Shown: positions 32,881-41,332 of the stretch, in pieces
How positions within the stretch are numbered: position 1 is the first letter of the stretch
How the letters are laid out: every line of letters begins with the position of its first letter
Assembly (NCBI GenBank): GCA_946414805.1
Contig: CAMKPZ010000002.1
Span: 1-64,000 of the forward strand
Direction: 5' to 3'
Source: an uncultured Bacteroidales bacterium
Lineage (GTDB): Bacteria > Bacteroidota > Bacteroidia > Bacteroidales > Paludibacteraceae
DNA: 64,000 nt
The notes under the pieces: model-generated
Seen by the model: the letters and a program-made list of their open reading frames with translations, nothing else
Databases searched by the model: none
Told to the model about the DNA's origin: nothing
Program-made: the position numbers and the translations under genes

Positions 32881-35800
32881 ATGAGCATTTATAAATCAGC
32901 AATCCAAAAACCGGTGACCACCGCCCTGATCTTCGTGGCGGTCATCGTCATCGGTATATACAGTTTCCTGAAGCTGCCGATTGACCAGTTCCCGGAGATG
33001 GACCCGCCGTATATCACGGTCATGACCACCTATCCGGGCGCATCGGCGAGTGAGATGGAGACCAACGTGACGAAGATCATGGAGAACGCCCTGACCTCGG
33101 TGGACCATTTGAAACATATCACTTCGCAATCCAAGGATAATATCTCCGTGGTGGAGCTGGAGTTGGAGTGGGGTAGTAACATGGAAGAGGCGGTGAACGA
33201 CGTGCGTTCGTTCGTCGATATGGCGGCAAACAACCTGCCGGATAATTGTGCCAAGCCGGTTATCTTCAAGCTATCGACCTCAACGATGCCGATAGCCATG
33301 TATTCCATTACCGCTGACGAGACCTACGCGGGTCTGGACAAGATCCTCAACGACGAGGTGGTGCCGCAGTTGAACCATATTGACGGTATCGGAAATATCT
33401 CTCTCTCGGGAGCGCCGGACCGCTATGTCTATGTCAATATCGACCAGCAGAAACTCGATGCCTACGGTATTACCCTGGAGCAGGTGGGGCAAGTCGTTTC
33501 GGCGAACAACCTCAACCTCTCTTCGGGTACGATCAAGATGCCGCAGGAGCAGTACCAGATGCAGGTGCGTTCGGAGTACATCGAGTCCTCCGAGATCGAG
33601 AACCTCATGGTAGCTATGACGCCGCAAGGTCAGCAGGTCTTCATCCGCGATATTGCTACCGTCAAGGATACCATCAAGGACCTCGCCCTGGACGAGAAGA
33701 CCAACGGTCGTGAGGCGGTGCGTCTGATCATCTCCAAGCAAACAGGAGCGAACACCGTGCAGGTCTGCCGCGACGTGCGTGCCGCACTGGCGAAGATACA
33801 GAAACAGCTGCCTACCGATGTGAAGATAGAGACGATCTACGACTCCTCGGAGAATATCCAGAACTCCATCAACTCCCTCGAAGAGTCGGTGCTTTACGCC
33901 CTCCTCTTCGTCGTGCTCGTCGTGCTTTTCTTCCTCGGCAAATGGCGTGCTACCATCATTATCGGTATCACGATTCCTATTGCCCTCATCGTGGCGTTTA
34001 TCTACCTCGGTATGGCGGATTCGAGTCTCAATATCATCTCGCTTTGTTCGCTCACCATCGCGATCGGTATGGTGGTGGATGACGCGATTGTCGTCCTGGA
34101 GAACATCACCCGTCACGTGGAGCGTGGCGAGGATCCGCATGAGGCATCTATCTACGCTACCAACGAGGTGTGGGTATCCGTCATCGCGACGACCCTCGTG
34201 CTCGTGGCGGTGTTCGTGCCCCTGACGATGCTGAACGGAATGGCGGGTATCATGTTCCATGAATTGGGATGGATCGTCACCGTCGTATGCTGTACCTCGA
34301 CGCTCGTGGCTATCACGCTGACTCCGATGCTCTGTTCCAAACTGCTCAAGGCGAAGAAAGTGCACGTGGACGAGCACGGAAACCTGGTGGACGACGAGGC
34401 AGGCAAGAAGGGCTGGTACGAGCGTACCGTCGTTCGTGCGCTGGACGTCATCGATGAGTATTACGCGAGGTCGTTAGGATGGTGCCTCAATCATAAATTC
34501 GTCACCTTCCTTATCCTTCTGGCTTTCTTCGGACTCTCGCTCACTCCTGCGTTCATGGGGAAGATCGGTACGGACTTTATGCAACAACAGGATAACGGCC
34601 GTCTCTCCGTAACCGTCAAACTGCAGCGCGGTACGCGTATCGAAGAGACCCTCAAGACCGCACGTCAACTGGAGGCACGGTTTGTGGAACTCGTTCCGGA
34701 GATCCAGCTGATCAATACTTCTGCCGGTTCGAACGACGATGCATCTATTGCAGCACTCTTCTCCTCTACGATGAATAATAAGATTCAGATGACCATCCGT
34801 CTGCCTAAGAAATGGGAGCGTGACCGCGACATCTGGACTCTTGCAGAGATTCTCCGTCAGGAGATGGCGAAATACCCGGAAATCAACGAGTACCAGTGTG
34901 CTGTTTCATCTGGCGGTCCAGCCGGCGATATCACGGTGGACTTGGAGATCTACGGTTATGATTTCGATAAGACTTCCCAGTTGGCGGAACAGTGCCGTCA
35001 GTTGATTTCCCAACTGCCCGGTGCCCGCGACGTGAATATCAGCCGTGAGGACGACCGTCCGGATATCAAGATTACCGTCGATAAGGAGAAAGCCTCGCGC
35101 CTCGGTTTGAGTTCTGCTACGATCTCCACCTACCTCCGTAACCGCGTAGCGGGTATGTCCTGCGGTTACCTCAAGGATGACGGTTCGGAGTACGATATCG
35201 TCGTGCGTCTCGAGGAGGAGGACCGCAACTCTATCTCGGATATCCTCAACCTTTCCATCCCAACTGCTACCGGCAAGTCCGTCAAACTGACTGAAGTAGC
35301 TTCCGTCGGTGAGTACTGGGCACCGCCTACCATCGAGCGTAAGGCGCGTCAGCGTATCGTCACCGTCAAGGCTACGCCGTACAACACCACCCTTGGCGAA
35401 CTTGCGAAAGCGATTGAGACGGAGGTCATCCCGCAACTTGACATCCCGGTAGGTTACTCCACCCATATCGGCGGTGATGTCGAGACCCAGCAGGACACGT
35501 TTCGCGACATGATCCTTCTCGGTCTGATGATTATCATGCTTGTGTATATCGTCATGGCGTCGCAGTTTGAGTCGCTCCGTATGCCGGCGATCATCATGTT
35601 CACGATTCCGTTTGCCCTCTCGGGTGTCATCGTAGCCCTCTGGCTCACAGGCCGTTCGCTGGATATGATCGGCGCTCTCGGTCTGGTGCTCCTCGTAGGT
35701 ATTGTGGTGAAGAACGGTATCGTGCTCGTGGACTATATCAACCTCATGCGTGAGCGTGGCTACGAACTCAACCATGCTATCCAGATGTCCGGACGCAGCC

Positions 35801-36051
35801 GTCTCCGTCCTGTCCTCATGACCGCGTTCACTACCATCCTCGGTATGATTCCTATGGCGGTGTCTTCCGGTGAAGGTGCCGAGATGTGGCAGCCGTTAGG
35901 TATCGTCGTCATCGGCGGTCTGACCGTCTCGACTTTCCTGACGCTCTACGTAGTGCCTGTGCTCTACGGTTTCATGTCCCGCCACGGCGACCGCGACAAA
36001 CAGGAAGCCCTCCGAAAGAAATTCATCTTCATGGACCTGAAAGTAAAGTGA
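32881..36051 (+). CDS. RND-family efflux pump inner-membrane subunit
   Basis: A 1056-residue HAE1/AcrB-type proton antiporter. It has an N-terminal membrane helix ([20 protein letters not shown]), two large periplasmic loops and 12 membrane segments. The conserved charged pair is visible in [17 protein letters not shown] (helix 4), and [17 protein letters not shown] marks helix 10. The length fits the family. It exports drugs, bile salts or other amphiphiles through the adaptor and channel encoded upstream. The first ATG follows directly after the right arm of inserted element 1. Confidence 0.93.
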   Translation: MSIYKSAIQKPVTTALIFVAVIVIGIYSFLKLPIDQFPEMDPPYITVMTTYPGASASEMETNVTKIMENALTSVDHLKHITSQSKDNISVVELELEWGSNMEEAVNDVRSFVDMAANNLPDNCAKPVIFKLSTSTMPIAMYSITADETYAGLDKILNDEVVPQLNHIDGIGNISLSGAPDRYVYVNIDQQKLDAYGITLEQVGQVVSANNLNLSSGTIKMPQEQYQMQVRSEYIESSEIENLMVAMTPQGQQVFIRDIATVKDTIKDLALDEKTNGREAVRLIISKQTGANTVQVCRDVRAALAKIQKQLPTDVKIETIYDSSENIQNSINSLEESVLYALLFVVLVVLFFLGKWRATIIIGITIPIALIVAFIYLGMADSSLNIISLCSLTIAIGMVVDDAIVVLENITRHVERGEDPHEASIYATNEVWVSVIATTLVLVAVFVPLTMLNGMAGIMFHELGWIVTVVCCTSTLVAITLTPMLCSKLLKAKKVHVDEHGNLVDDEAGKKGWYERTVVRALDVIDEYYARSLGWCLNHKFVTFLILLAFFGLSLTPAFMGKIGTDFMQQQDNGRLSVTVKLQRGTRIEETLKTARQLEARFVELVPEIQLINTSAGSNDDASIAALFSSTMNNKIQMTIRLPKKWERDRDIWTLAEILRQEMAKYPEINEYQCAVSSGGPAGDITVDLEIYGYDFDKTSQLAEQCRQLISQLPGARDVNISREDDRPDIKITVDKEKASRLGLSSATISTYLRNRVAGMSCGYLKDDGSEYDIVVRLEEEDRNSISDILNLSIPTATGKSVKLTEVASVGEYWAPPTIERKARQRIVTVKATPYNTTLGELAKAIETEVIPQLDIPVGYSTHIGGDVETQQDTFRDMILLGLMIIMLVYIVMASQFESLRMPAIIMFTIPFALSGVIVALWLTGRSLDMIGALGLVLLVGIVVKNGIVLVDYINLMRERGYELNHAIQMSGRSRLRPVLMTAFTTILGMIPMAVSSGEGAEMWQPLGIVVIGGLTVSTFLTLYVVPVLYGFMSRHGDRDKQEALRKKFIFMDLKVK

Positions 36052-36492
36052 TTTACAATTGGACAATTTAGCAATTTACAATTAAAGTATGACAGAAGAA
36101 GAGTTGAAAAGCAGATTCAAGCAATTCTCCTTGCGGATAATAAATCTGGTGGATCATTTGCCGCACGCAGTTTCTACAGATGCTATAGCGCGGCAACTGA
36201 TTCGCTCAGGAACTTCTCCTGCCGCCAATTATAGAGCAGCATGTATCGCTAAGTCCGACAAAGACTTTATTAACAAATTAAAAATGGTAGAAGAAGAGTT
36301 GGATGAAACGATATATTGGATAGAATTATTGAGGGAATCCGGTAAAATTGACACAGAGAGAGTCAATAATCTGTATCAGGAAAGTAAAGAGTTATTGTCC
36401 ATTGTTGTGAAGTCGATTACTACCATGCGTAGAAATCATGAAAGTATGGATTTTCTCCGATAAGAGGCTGTGCTAAATTTAATTGTAAATTG
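36051..36492. mobile_element. short-repeat-arm element carrying a four-helix-bundle gene (element 2)
   Basis: The left region 36051-36086 is built of CAATTTA-type units and the right region 36478-36506 is its inverse; the innermost 15 bp (36072-36086 and 36478-36492) are perfect complements. They flank only the 124-residue four-helix-bundle gene. The left arm directly touches the RND stop codon. Same architecture as element 1 with unrelated arm sequence. Confidence 0.65.
36089..36463 (+). CDS. four-helix-bundle protein (S23/Avd-like), divergent
   Basis: A 124-residue helical protein with the same family layout: FKQFSLRIINLVDHLPH, a loop SGTSPAANYRAACIAKSD and helix KMVEEELDETIYWIELL. It is clearly divergent from the 118-residue copy, so the two elements were not made by recent local duplication. 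Carried between inverted short-repeat arms, after the RND pump gene. Confidence 0.82.
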   Translation: MTEEELKSRFKQFSLRIINLVDHLPHAVSTDAIARQLIRSGTSPAANYRAACIAKSDKDFINKLKMVEEELDETIYWIELLRESGKIDTERVNNLYQESKELLSIVVKSITTMRRNHESMDFLR

Positions 36493-36519
36493 TAAATTTT
36501 TAAATTCAAAAATATCTTT

Positions 36520-36813
36520 ATGAAAAGTGTAATGATCGTATTCAATCAGGCCAATACCGGCCGTGTCGAATATATGTTGGATGTACTGGGTATCAAAGGC
36601 TTTACGTTCTTTGAACAGGTACAAGGTCGTGGTACCAACGGCGGCGAACCCCGCCGTGGTACCCACGCCTGGCCGGAGATGAACTCCTGTGTCATCACCG
36701 TCGTCGAGGACGAACAGGTGCCCGCACTCCTGGAGTCCGTCAAGAAACTCGATATGCGAAACGAGGAAGTGGGTGTCCGTGCCTTTGTCTGGGACATAGT
36801 AGCCACGGTCTGA
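36520..36813 (+). CDS. PG0541-family transporter-associated protein
   Basis: A 97-residue soluble protein with a PII-like ferredoxin fold pattern (MKSVMIVFNQANTGRVEYML, NSCVITVVEDEQVPALLESV). It matches the PG0541-type protein found next to RND pumps in Bacteroidales; the context here (TolC, MFP, RND just upstream) is the same. It may sense a small molecule and modulate the pump. The inserted four-helix-bundle element now separates it from the pump gene by about 470 bp. Function not established. Confidence 0.8.
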   Translation: MKSVMIVFNQANTGRVEYMLDVLGIKGFTFFEQVQGRGTNGGEPRRGTHAWPEMNSCVITVVEDEQVPALLESVKKLDMRNEEVGVRAFVWDIVATV

Positions 36814-36848
36814 ACTCCCTTCTTGCCCTTTGTTCACTATCCGTCTAT

Positions 36849-36898
36849 CCGCCAAGTTTGGCGGATCAGCAAGAGGGACGCCGAAGCGTCCCTCTTGC
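36849..36898 (+). terminator. two hairpins ending the efflux operon
   Basis: CCGCCAA/TTGGCGG (36849-36864) is followed by a perfect 13-bp stem with a CGAA tetraloop (36869-36898) and a T-rich stretch. The second is a strong terminator. Confidence 0.8.
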
Positions 36899-37104
36899 AT
36901 TTATCTCTTGTATTTTCTTTCTCTTCCTCGTCTCTTCTTTTCGCTTCTTCTTTTGTCCGGCATGCCATGCCGCTTATCAATTCTCCTGTCTTTTTCGTTC
37001 CAAAAGCGCGTAATTAGTGGGGGAATAACTGCGTTATTACCGCATCATTACCGCGTCCGGACTTTCCGGATTTTCCGGTAAAATAGAAAAAAATGCCCAA
37101 ACCC
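36899..37104. other. non-coding, pyrimidine-rich
   Basis: No gene seen. The plus strand is strongly C/T-rich and contains one CCGGCAT...ATGCCG palindrome at 36957-36973, similar to those at 50003-50235. Confidence 0.5.
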
Positions 37105-37135
37105 TTGCATATATCAGAAAAAAGTAGTACCTTTG
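37105..37135 (+). promoter_or_regulatory. strong promoter ahead of structured RNA region
   Basis: TTGC at 37105-37108, 19-bp spacer, TACCTTTG at 37128-37135, an exact consensus match. The next plausible coding start is 430 bp away. Confidence 0.8.
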
Positions 37136-37139
37136 CAGT

Positions 37140-37500
37140 CGCAAAGGTTTTGATCCTTTGCAAGACATATTGAAAAGGCGTCTTATGCGCTTTGTTTTGG
37201 CATTCTGGAATCTGGTAAATTCATCGTTCCAAAACATTGCGACACTAAGATGTCCATGGTGTGTATATACATGGATGTACGCGTTCGCGTGCCATATTCA
37301 GTTGTACATACAGCGTGGGCTTCGGTGTTGCTGTTTGGAACGAAAGGCAATACCAGAGCCTCAGAATGCGGAACAGCAAGATTGCAGTCCCGCTTTTGTT
37401 TGTAATATAGCGGGACAAAAACAGCGTTTAAGCAGTGTCCCGCTTTTGTTTGTAATATAGCGGGACAAAAACAGCGTTTAAGCAGTGTCCCGCTTTTAAT
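37140..37500 (+). ncRNA. candidate structured non-coding RNA or long leader
   Basis: It begins just after an exact promoter. A first hairpin GCAAAGG/CCTTTGC (37141-37162) is followed by a possible long-range pairing CGTTCCAAA/TTTGGAACG (about 37224 with 37336) that encloses smaller stems. It ends in a 50-bp tandem repeat whose units each fold into GTCCCGCT/AGCGGGAC. No convincing protein is encoded. It matches no RNA family I know (not tmRNA, RNase P or SRP). It could be the leader of the lipoprotein gene at 37566. Confidence 0.45.
37387..37497 (+). repeat. 50-bp tandem repeat, 2.2 copies, each a hairpin
   Basis: Units 37387-37436 and 37437-37486 are almost identical, and 37487-37497 starts a third. 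Each contains GTCCCGCT and AGCGGGAC separated by about 14 nt. Confidence 0.85.
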
Positions 37501-37565
37501 TTATTATATATATCCATTTTTATTATGGACTATAAACATTTATTAACAATCAAACAACTCGCAGC

Positions 37566-38450
37566 ATGAAAAAAATTCTTTGTTTGAGCAGCATTCTGTT
37601 ATTACTGCTCTCATGTTCGACGAAGCGGCTTCTTGTGAAAGGAGTAGCCTATCAGTCCCTCGCAATGGTAGAAGAAAACACTGTTCCCAATCCTTCTCCG
37701 TTGGAACTCTCTGTGGAGTGTGTTGTGGACAATGATGGCAATGTAGAGGTTTTTGTCAACAACTTGTCCAACTCACTTATGACTATTGACCGCGCGAAAT
37801 CATTCTTTATGAATCGCGGTAAAGTAGCGCAGATGTACTATGATCCCCAGGTGGTGGTGAACACCCAATCCAGCACGGTTGGAACCAATACAGCCGCAAG
37901 TGTTAACCTCGGAGCTTGGACCGGAAGCAGAGCCCTGAGAGGAATTACCGTGGGCGGAGGTTCCAATCAGTCTCTGACCAATACCGAGACATCGTATTAT
38001 GTGGATCAGCCCAAAGTGTCTGTGCCGGCGCACGGAAGAATCTCTATGGGACGTACCTTCAAAATGGACGGAGTGGGAAACGAATTTATCAAACACCTGC
38101 TCAAAAATACCAGAGAGGAAGTCGGAGGAAAATATAACGCCTCTAATACCTATGCGGGCGCAACTATTTATGTGTACTATTCGCTGGACGAGGAGAAAAC
38201 CTACCACTCCATGGAAACAACCATTTATGCCAATTCGTTCTACGTTGCCCGAATACTGAAGGAGGGGCTGGTCAATGATGCGTTGCGGAGAATCTACACG
38301 CAGAATCCTACATTATTTAACGAACCGTGGTACCTGCTTTCCATTCCCTTGTTTGCAGAGAAAAATCCCGGTAATAATCTTCCTGTGACGGTGGAAGACT
38401 ACAAAGTGGATTGCCGCTATCGCAATGTTAAATTTATCAAATCAAAATAA
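37566..38450 (+). CDS. lipoprotein, unknown function
   Basis: Signal peptide MKKILCLSSILLLLLSC with lipobox Cys17. The mature part (about 278 residues) is beta-rich (LELSVECVVDNDGNVEVFVN, GNEFIKHLLKNTREEVGGKY). No family recognised. Its stop overlaps the ATG of the next lipoprotein gene (TAATG), so the pair is coupled. It follows the structured RNA region and may be its mRNA. Confidence 0.7.
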   Translation: MKKILCLSSILLLLLSCSTKRLLVKGVAYQSLAMVEENTVPNPSPLELSVECVVDNDGNVEVFVNNLSNSLMTIDRAKSFFMNRGKVAQMYYDPQVVVNTQSSTVGTNTAASVNLGAWTGSRALRGITVGGGSNQSLTNTETSYYVDQPKVSVPAHGRISMGRTFKMDGVGNEFIKHLLKNTREEVGGKYNASNTYAGATIYVYYSLDEEKTYHSMETTIYANSFYVARILKEGLVNDALRRIYTQNPTLFNEPWYLLSIPLFAEKNPGNNLPVTVEDYKVDCRYRNVKFIKSK

Positions 38451-38986
38451 TGAGCATTATGAAAACGAATTATCTGTTGTTTGCTTTGTTGTTGTGTCTG
38501 ACAACATCGTGCAAGAATTTGCAAACTTGTGTTATTTCAGGGCAGCCCGGTACACGGATTTATGATCTCGACGGGGAATATGTGACGGAAATAGAGTCTA
38601 ACGGAAAGGCTGAACTGAAATTCGGTACATCTAAAGGAGCGCTCCCGTATCATGCCTTTTATCAGGCGCAGGCTCCCGGCTCAAACATGTTAGTACCTTT
38701 TGGCATTGATTATACCTTCAATCATTTCAAACGCCAGACCGCATCCGGTGCTACAATGCTTTCACTGGGACCGGCTGCTCTTATCACGGGTGCCGTAGTG
38801 TGGGGTATTTCTTCGGGAAAACATGCGCCTATAGATTCAAGCGTGGGAATAGGTGTGGGAATGCCTTTGCTCATGGGTGGTATATTTACGACTGCATTAG
38901 GATGGCTTCCTTTTGTCATGAGAGATGTACCTCATTCGATTGAAGTCAATGAGCAACTGCGTACGAACGAAGACTTGGTTCGCTGA
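38450..38986 (+). CDS. lipoprotein, unknown function
   Basis: Starts at 38450 (MSIMKTNYLL) or at the internal ATG 38459, which gives a cleaner signal peptide MKTNYLLFALLLCLTTSC with lipobox Cys. The middle and end carry two hydrophobic Gly-rich segments (LGPAALITGAVVWGI, GMPLLMGGIFTTALGWLPFV), perhaps a membrane hairpin. PEGA-like opening TCVISGQPGTRIYDLDGEYV. Coupled to the upstream gene and followed by a terminator. Function unknown. Confidence 0.68.
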   Translation: MSIMKTNYLLFALLLCLTTSCKNLQTCVISGQPGTRIYDLDGEYVTEIESNGKAELKFGTSKGALPYHAFYQAQAPGSNMLVPFGIDYTFNHFKRQTASGATMLSLGPAALITGAVVWGISSGKHAPIDSSVGIGVGMPLLMGGIFTTALGWLPFVMRDVPHSIEVNEQLRTNEDLVR

Positions 38987-39002
38987 CACCCTTTCACCTA
39001 AC

Positions 39003-39033
39003 AAAAAAGCACGGTTTAACGCCGTGCTTTTTT
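39003..39033 (+). terminator. terminator
   Basis: Stem GCACGG/CCGTGC extended by A6/T6, with a 7-nt loop and T-run. It ends the two-lipoprotein unit. Confidence 0.88.
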
Positions 39034-39072
39034 GTTTCTCTCAACACTCAAATTAAAAAATCACTAAAATCC

Positions 39073-39103
39073 TTGCATATGTGCGATTTTTGTTGTAACT
39101 TTG
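39073..39103 (+). promoter_or_regulatory. promoter of gldA-like/ruvB unit
   Basis: TTGC at 39073-39076, 19-bp spacer, TAACTTTG at 39096-39103. The start site would be only about 10-20 nt before the ATG. Confidence 0.8.
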
Positions 39104-39127
39104 CACCCGATTTGTATAATGCCGGTT

Positions 39128-39790
39128 ATGGTCAGTTTGCAACATATCAACAAGTCTTTCGGCTCCCAGCAGGTTCTCCGCGATGTGAGTCTGGAGATCC
39201 CTACGGGGCAGGTGGTAGGTCTGTTGGGCCCTAACGGTGCCGGCAAATCGACGCTGATGAAGATCCTTATCGGGCTCTGGCGCGCCGATAGCGGCACTGT
39301 CTCCGCTCCGCAAAGGATCGGCTATCTGCCCGAGAACAACCCGCTTTACGATGAGATGTATGTAAGCGAATACCTCCGTTTCATGGCCAAACTCACCAAT
39401 CACCGGTCCGCCTCTGCTAATAATCATGTGGTAGAGGATCTGATTGCAATGGTAGGGCTGACGCCCGAGCGGCATAAGCATATCCGCGAACTGAGCAAGG
39501 GGTACCGCCAGCGTGTAGGTCTGGCGCAGGCGCTGCTCGGAGATCCCGAGCTGCTGATCCTGGACGAACCCACGACGGGGCTTGATCCGAACCAACTGGT
39601 GGAGATCCGTTCGCTCATCCGTTCGCTGGGGAAAGACCGGACGGTGATCCTCTCCACCCATATCATGCAGGAGGTGCGGGAGATGTGCGACCGGGTGGTG
39701 ATCCTCGACCACGGTGAGATAAAAGCAGACCAATCCATAGACCAAATACCCGATTTGGAACAATTATTCATTAAATCCACACACGAATAA
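39128..39790 (+). CDS. ABC transporter ATP-binding protein, GldA-like
   Basis: ATPase subunit with Walker A GPNGAGKST, signature ELSKGYRQRVGLAQALLG, Walker B LLILDEPTTGLD and a switch His in ILSTHIMQEV. The opening MVSLQHINKSFGSQQVL and length (about 220) fit GldA, the ATPase of the gliding-associated ABC transporter of Bacteroidota; no permease partner is next to it. ATG 39119 (MPVMVSL) is an alternative start, while an in-frame TTG at 39101 lies in the -7 box and is not used. SprA, another gliding and secretion gene, lies 1.5 kb away. Confidence 0.8.
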   Translation: MVSLQHINKSFGSQQVLRDVSLEIPTGQVVGLLGPNGAGKSTLMKILIGLWRADSGTVSAPQRIGYLPENNPLYDEMYVSEYLRFMAKLTNHRSASANNHVVEDLIAMVGLTPERHKHIRELSKGYRQRVGLAQALLGDPELLILDEPTTGLDPNQLVEIRSLIRSLGKDRTVILSTHIMQEVREMCDRVVILDHGEIKADQSIDQIPDLEQLFIKSTHE

Positions 39791-39794
39791 GTCT

Positions 39795-39830
39795 TTTGTC
39801 TTTCGACTTTCGACTTTTGACTTTCGACTA
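39795..39830. repeat. dispersed GACTTTCGA-type repeat, intergenic copy
   Basis: Positions 39801-39830 are identical to 24230-24259. It fills the 42-bp gap between gldA-like and ruvB and ends 2 bp before the ruvB ATG. Confidence 0.85.
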
Positions 39831-39832
39831 CT

Positions 39833-40849
39833 ATGGCAGAATTTGATATACGAAACCAGATGTCCGAGAAGGAGCAGGACAACGCGCTCAGGCCGTTATG
39901 TTTCGCCGATTTCGCAGGACAGAGCAAGGTCACCTCTAATCTGAAGATCTTCGTAGAGGCAGCCAGACTGCGCGGGGAGAGTCTCGACCACGTGCTGCTT
40001 TTCGGTCCTCCGGGTCTGGGTAAGACGACGCTCAGCAATATTATAGCCAATGAGTTGGGAGTGGGTTTTAAGGTCACTTCCGGTCCGGTGCTGGACAAGC
40101 CGGGTGATCTTGCCGGTCTGCTCACTTCGCTGGAGCCTAACGATGTGCTCTTCATCGATGAGATCCATCGCCTGAGTCCGATCGTGGAGGAGTACCTTTA
40201 TTCGGCGATGGAGGATTACCGCATTGATATCATGATCGACAAAGGTCCTTCCGCGCGTACGATCCAGATAGACCTCAATCATTTCACCTTGATCGGCGCT
40301 ACCACGCGTTCGGGTCTGCTGACTTCGCCTCTTCGTGCGCGGTTTGGTATCAACTGCCATCTTGAGTATTACGATGCGGATATCTTGGCGGGCATCGTGA
40401 AGCGCAGCGCGCGTCTGTTGGGCGTGGAGATCAATGAGAAAGCGGCGGTGGAGATTGCGCGCCGCAGTCGCGGTACGCCCCGTATAGCCAATGCACTGCT
40501 GCGCCGTGTGCGCGATTTCGCCCAGGTGAAAGGAGACGGCACGATTGATCTGGAGATCGCCCGTTATGCCCTGGAGGCACTTAATATCGACACCTTCGGA
40601 CTCGACCAGATCGACAACAAACTGCTGACGACGATCATTGACAAGTTCCGCGGCGGACCGGTGGGCCTCAACACGATTGCTACTGCGATGGGTGAGGATG
40701 CCGGAACGATCGAGGATGTCTATGAGCCCTACCTCATCAAGGAGGGTTTCATCAAACGAACCCCTCGCGGACGGGAGGCAACCGAACTGGCGTACAGGCA
40801 TCTGGGGAAAACGCCCCTTGCTGCGGACGGCCAGCAGTCGATCTTCTGA
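39833..40849 (+). CDS. ruvB: Holliday junction branch migration DNA helicase RuvB
   Basis: AAA+ motor that drives branch migration with RuvA. Walker [10 protein letters not shown] (about residues 58-66), Walker [11 protein letters not shown], sensor 1 [10 protein letters not shown], sensor 2 [16 protein letters not shown] and the C-terminal winged helix ending [14 protein letters not shown]. The length of 338 fits. ruvA lies in the same window at 49005-49640 but on the opposite strand. A short-repeat cluster fills the region before its start. Confidence 0.97.
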   Translation: MAEFDIRNQMSEKEQDNALRPLCFADFAGQSKVTSNLKIFVEAARLRGESLDHVLLFGPPGLGKTTLSNIIANELGVGFKVTSGPVLDKPGDLAGLLTSLEPNDVLFIDEIHRLSPIVEEYLYSAMEDYRIDIMIDKGPSARTIQIDLNHFTLIGATTRSGLLTSPLRARFGINCHLEYYDADILAGIVKRSARLLGVEINEKAAVEIARRSRGTPRIANALLRRVRDFAQVKGDGTIDLEIARYALEALNIDTFGLDQIDNKLLTTIIDKFRGGPVGLNTIATAMGEDAGTIEDVYEPYLIKEGFIKRTPRGREATELAYRHLGKTPLAADGQQSIF

Positions 40850-41332
40850 TCAATGGGAAATGATGTAATAAGGTATTTCGAGCGCTTGGATCTCTGATTC
40901 ATAGCGCTCGAATAGTTCTTGGCGGATCTCATCCGAACCATTGGACCGTGCCGGATCGGGGATCCACGGAATATCAGGGGCGGTCAGCAGATAGATGTCC
41001 ATCGGCAGTCTCCGGATCGCTTCTTCCAGCCATTCCGGCACACGGCCGAAGGCGTAGTCAAACCATACCTTCGTAATGATCAGTTCGGTGTCGAAGAAAT
41101 AGATATATTCCTCTTTGTCCTCCTTGTGCTTCTCGATCTCCTCCATCTCCTGGATCTGGAGACGGGCTATCTCGCATAACTCGTCCCAAGAGACCTCTGC
41201 ACTCCCTTTCTGCTCCACGTATGTGCGCGCGCGTTCCGATATATATATGCCGTGATACCGTTGGGCGAGATCTTGCGCCAGCGTGCTCTTGCCGGTACTC
41301 TCCGGACCTATGATCCCTACCTTGACAATCAT
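40850..41332 (-). CDS. NadR-like AAA/kinase-fold ATPase
   Basis: A 160-residue P-loop protein: Walker A GIIGPESTGKSTLAQDL (about residues 7-23), a lid region YISERARTYVEQKG and a Walker-B-like IYFFDTELIITK. This matches the ribosylnicotinamide-kinase domain of NadR (AAA_28), without the adenylyltransferase domain. Probable role: phosphorylation of nicotinamide riboside in NAD salvage. It overlaps sprA by 4 bp (ATGA) and is the last gene of the ruvA-sprA operon; it meets ruvB end to end. Confidence 0.82.
   Translation of the reverse strand: MIVKVGIIGPESTGKSTLAQDLAQRYHGIYISERARTYVEQKGSAEVSWDELCEIARLQIQEMEEIEKHKEDKEEYIYFFDTELIITKVWFDYAFGRVPEWLEEAIRRLPMDIYLLTAPDIPWIPDPARSNGSDEIRQELFERYESEIQALEIPYYIISH

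Noticed and set aside
32445..36463. Diversity-generating retroelement, suggested by Avd-like four-helix-bundle genes
   Set aside because: No reverse transcriptase, template repeat or variable repeat is visible in the window.
37158..37460. 100-residue open frame in the structured RNA region
   Set aside because: It runs through the 50-bp hairpin repeat, has an implausible composition and no homology I recognise; an RNA or leader is more likely.
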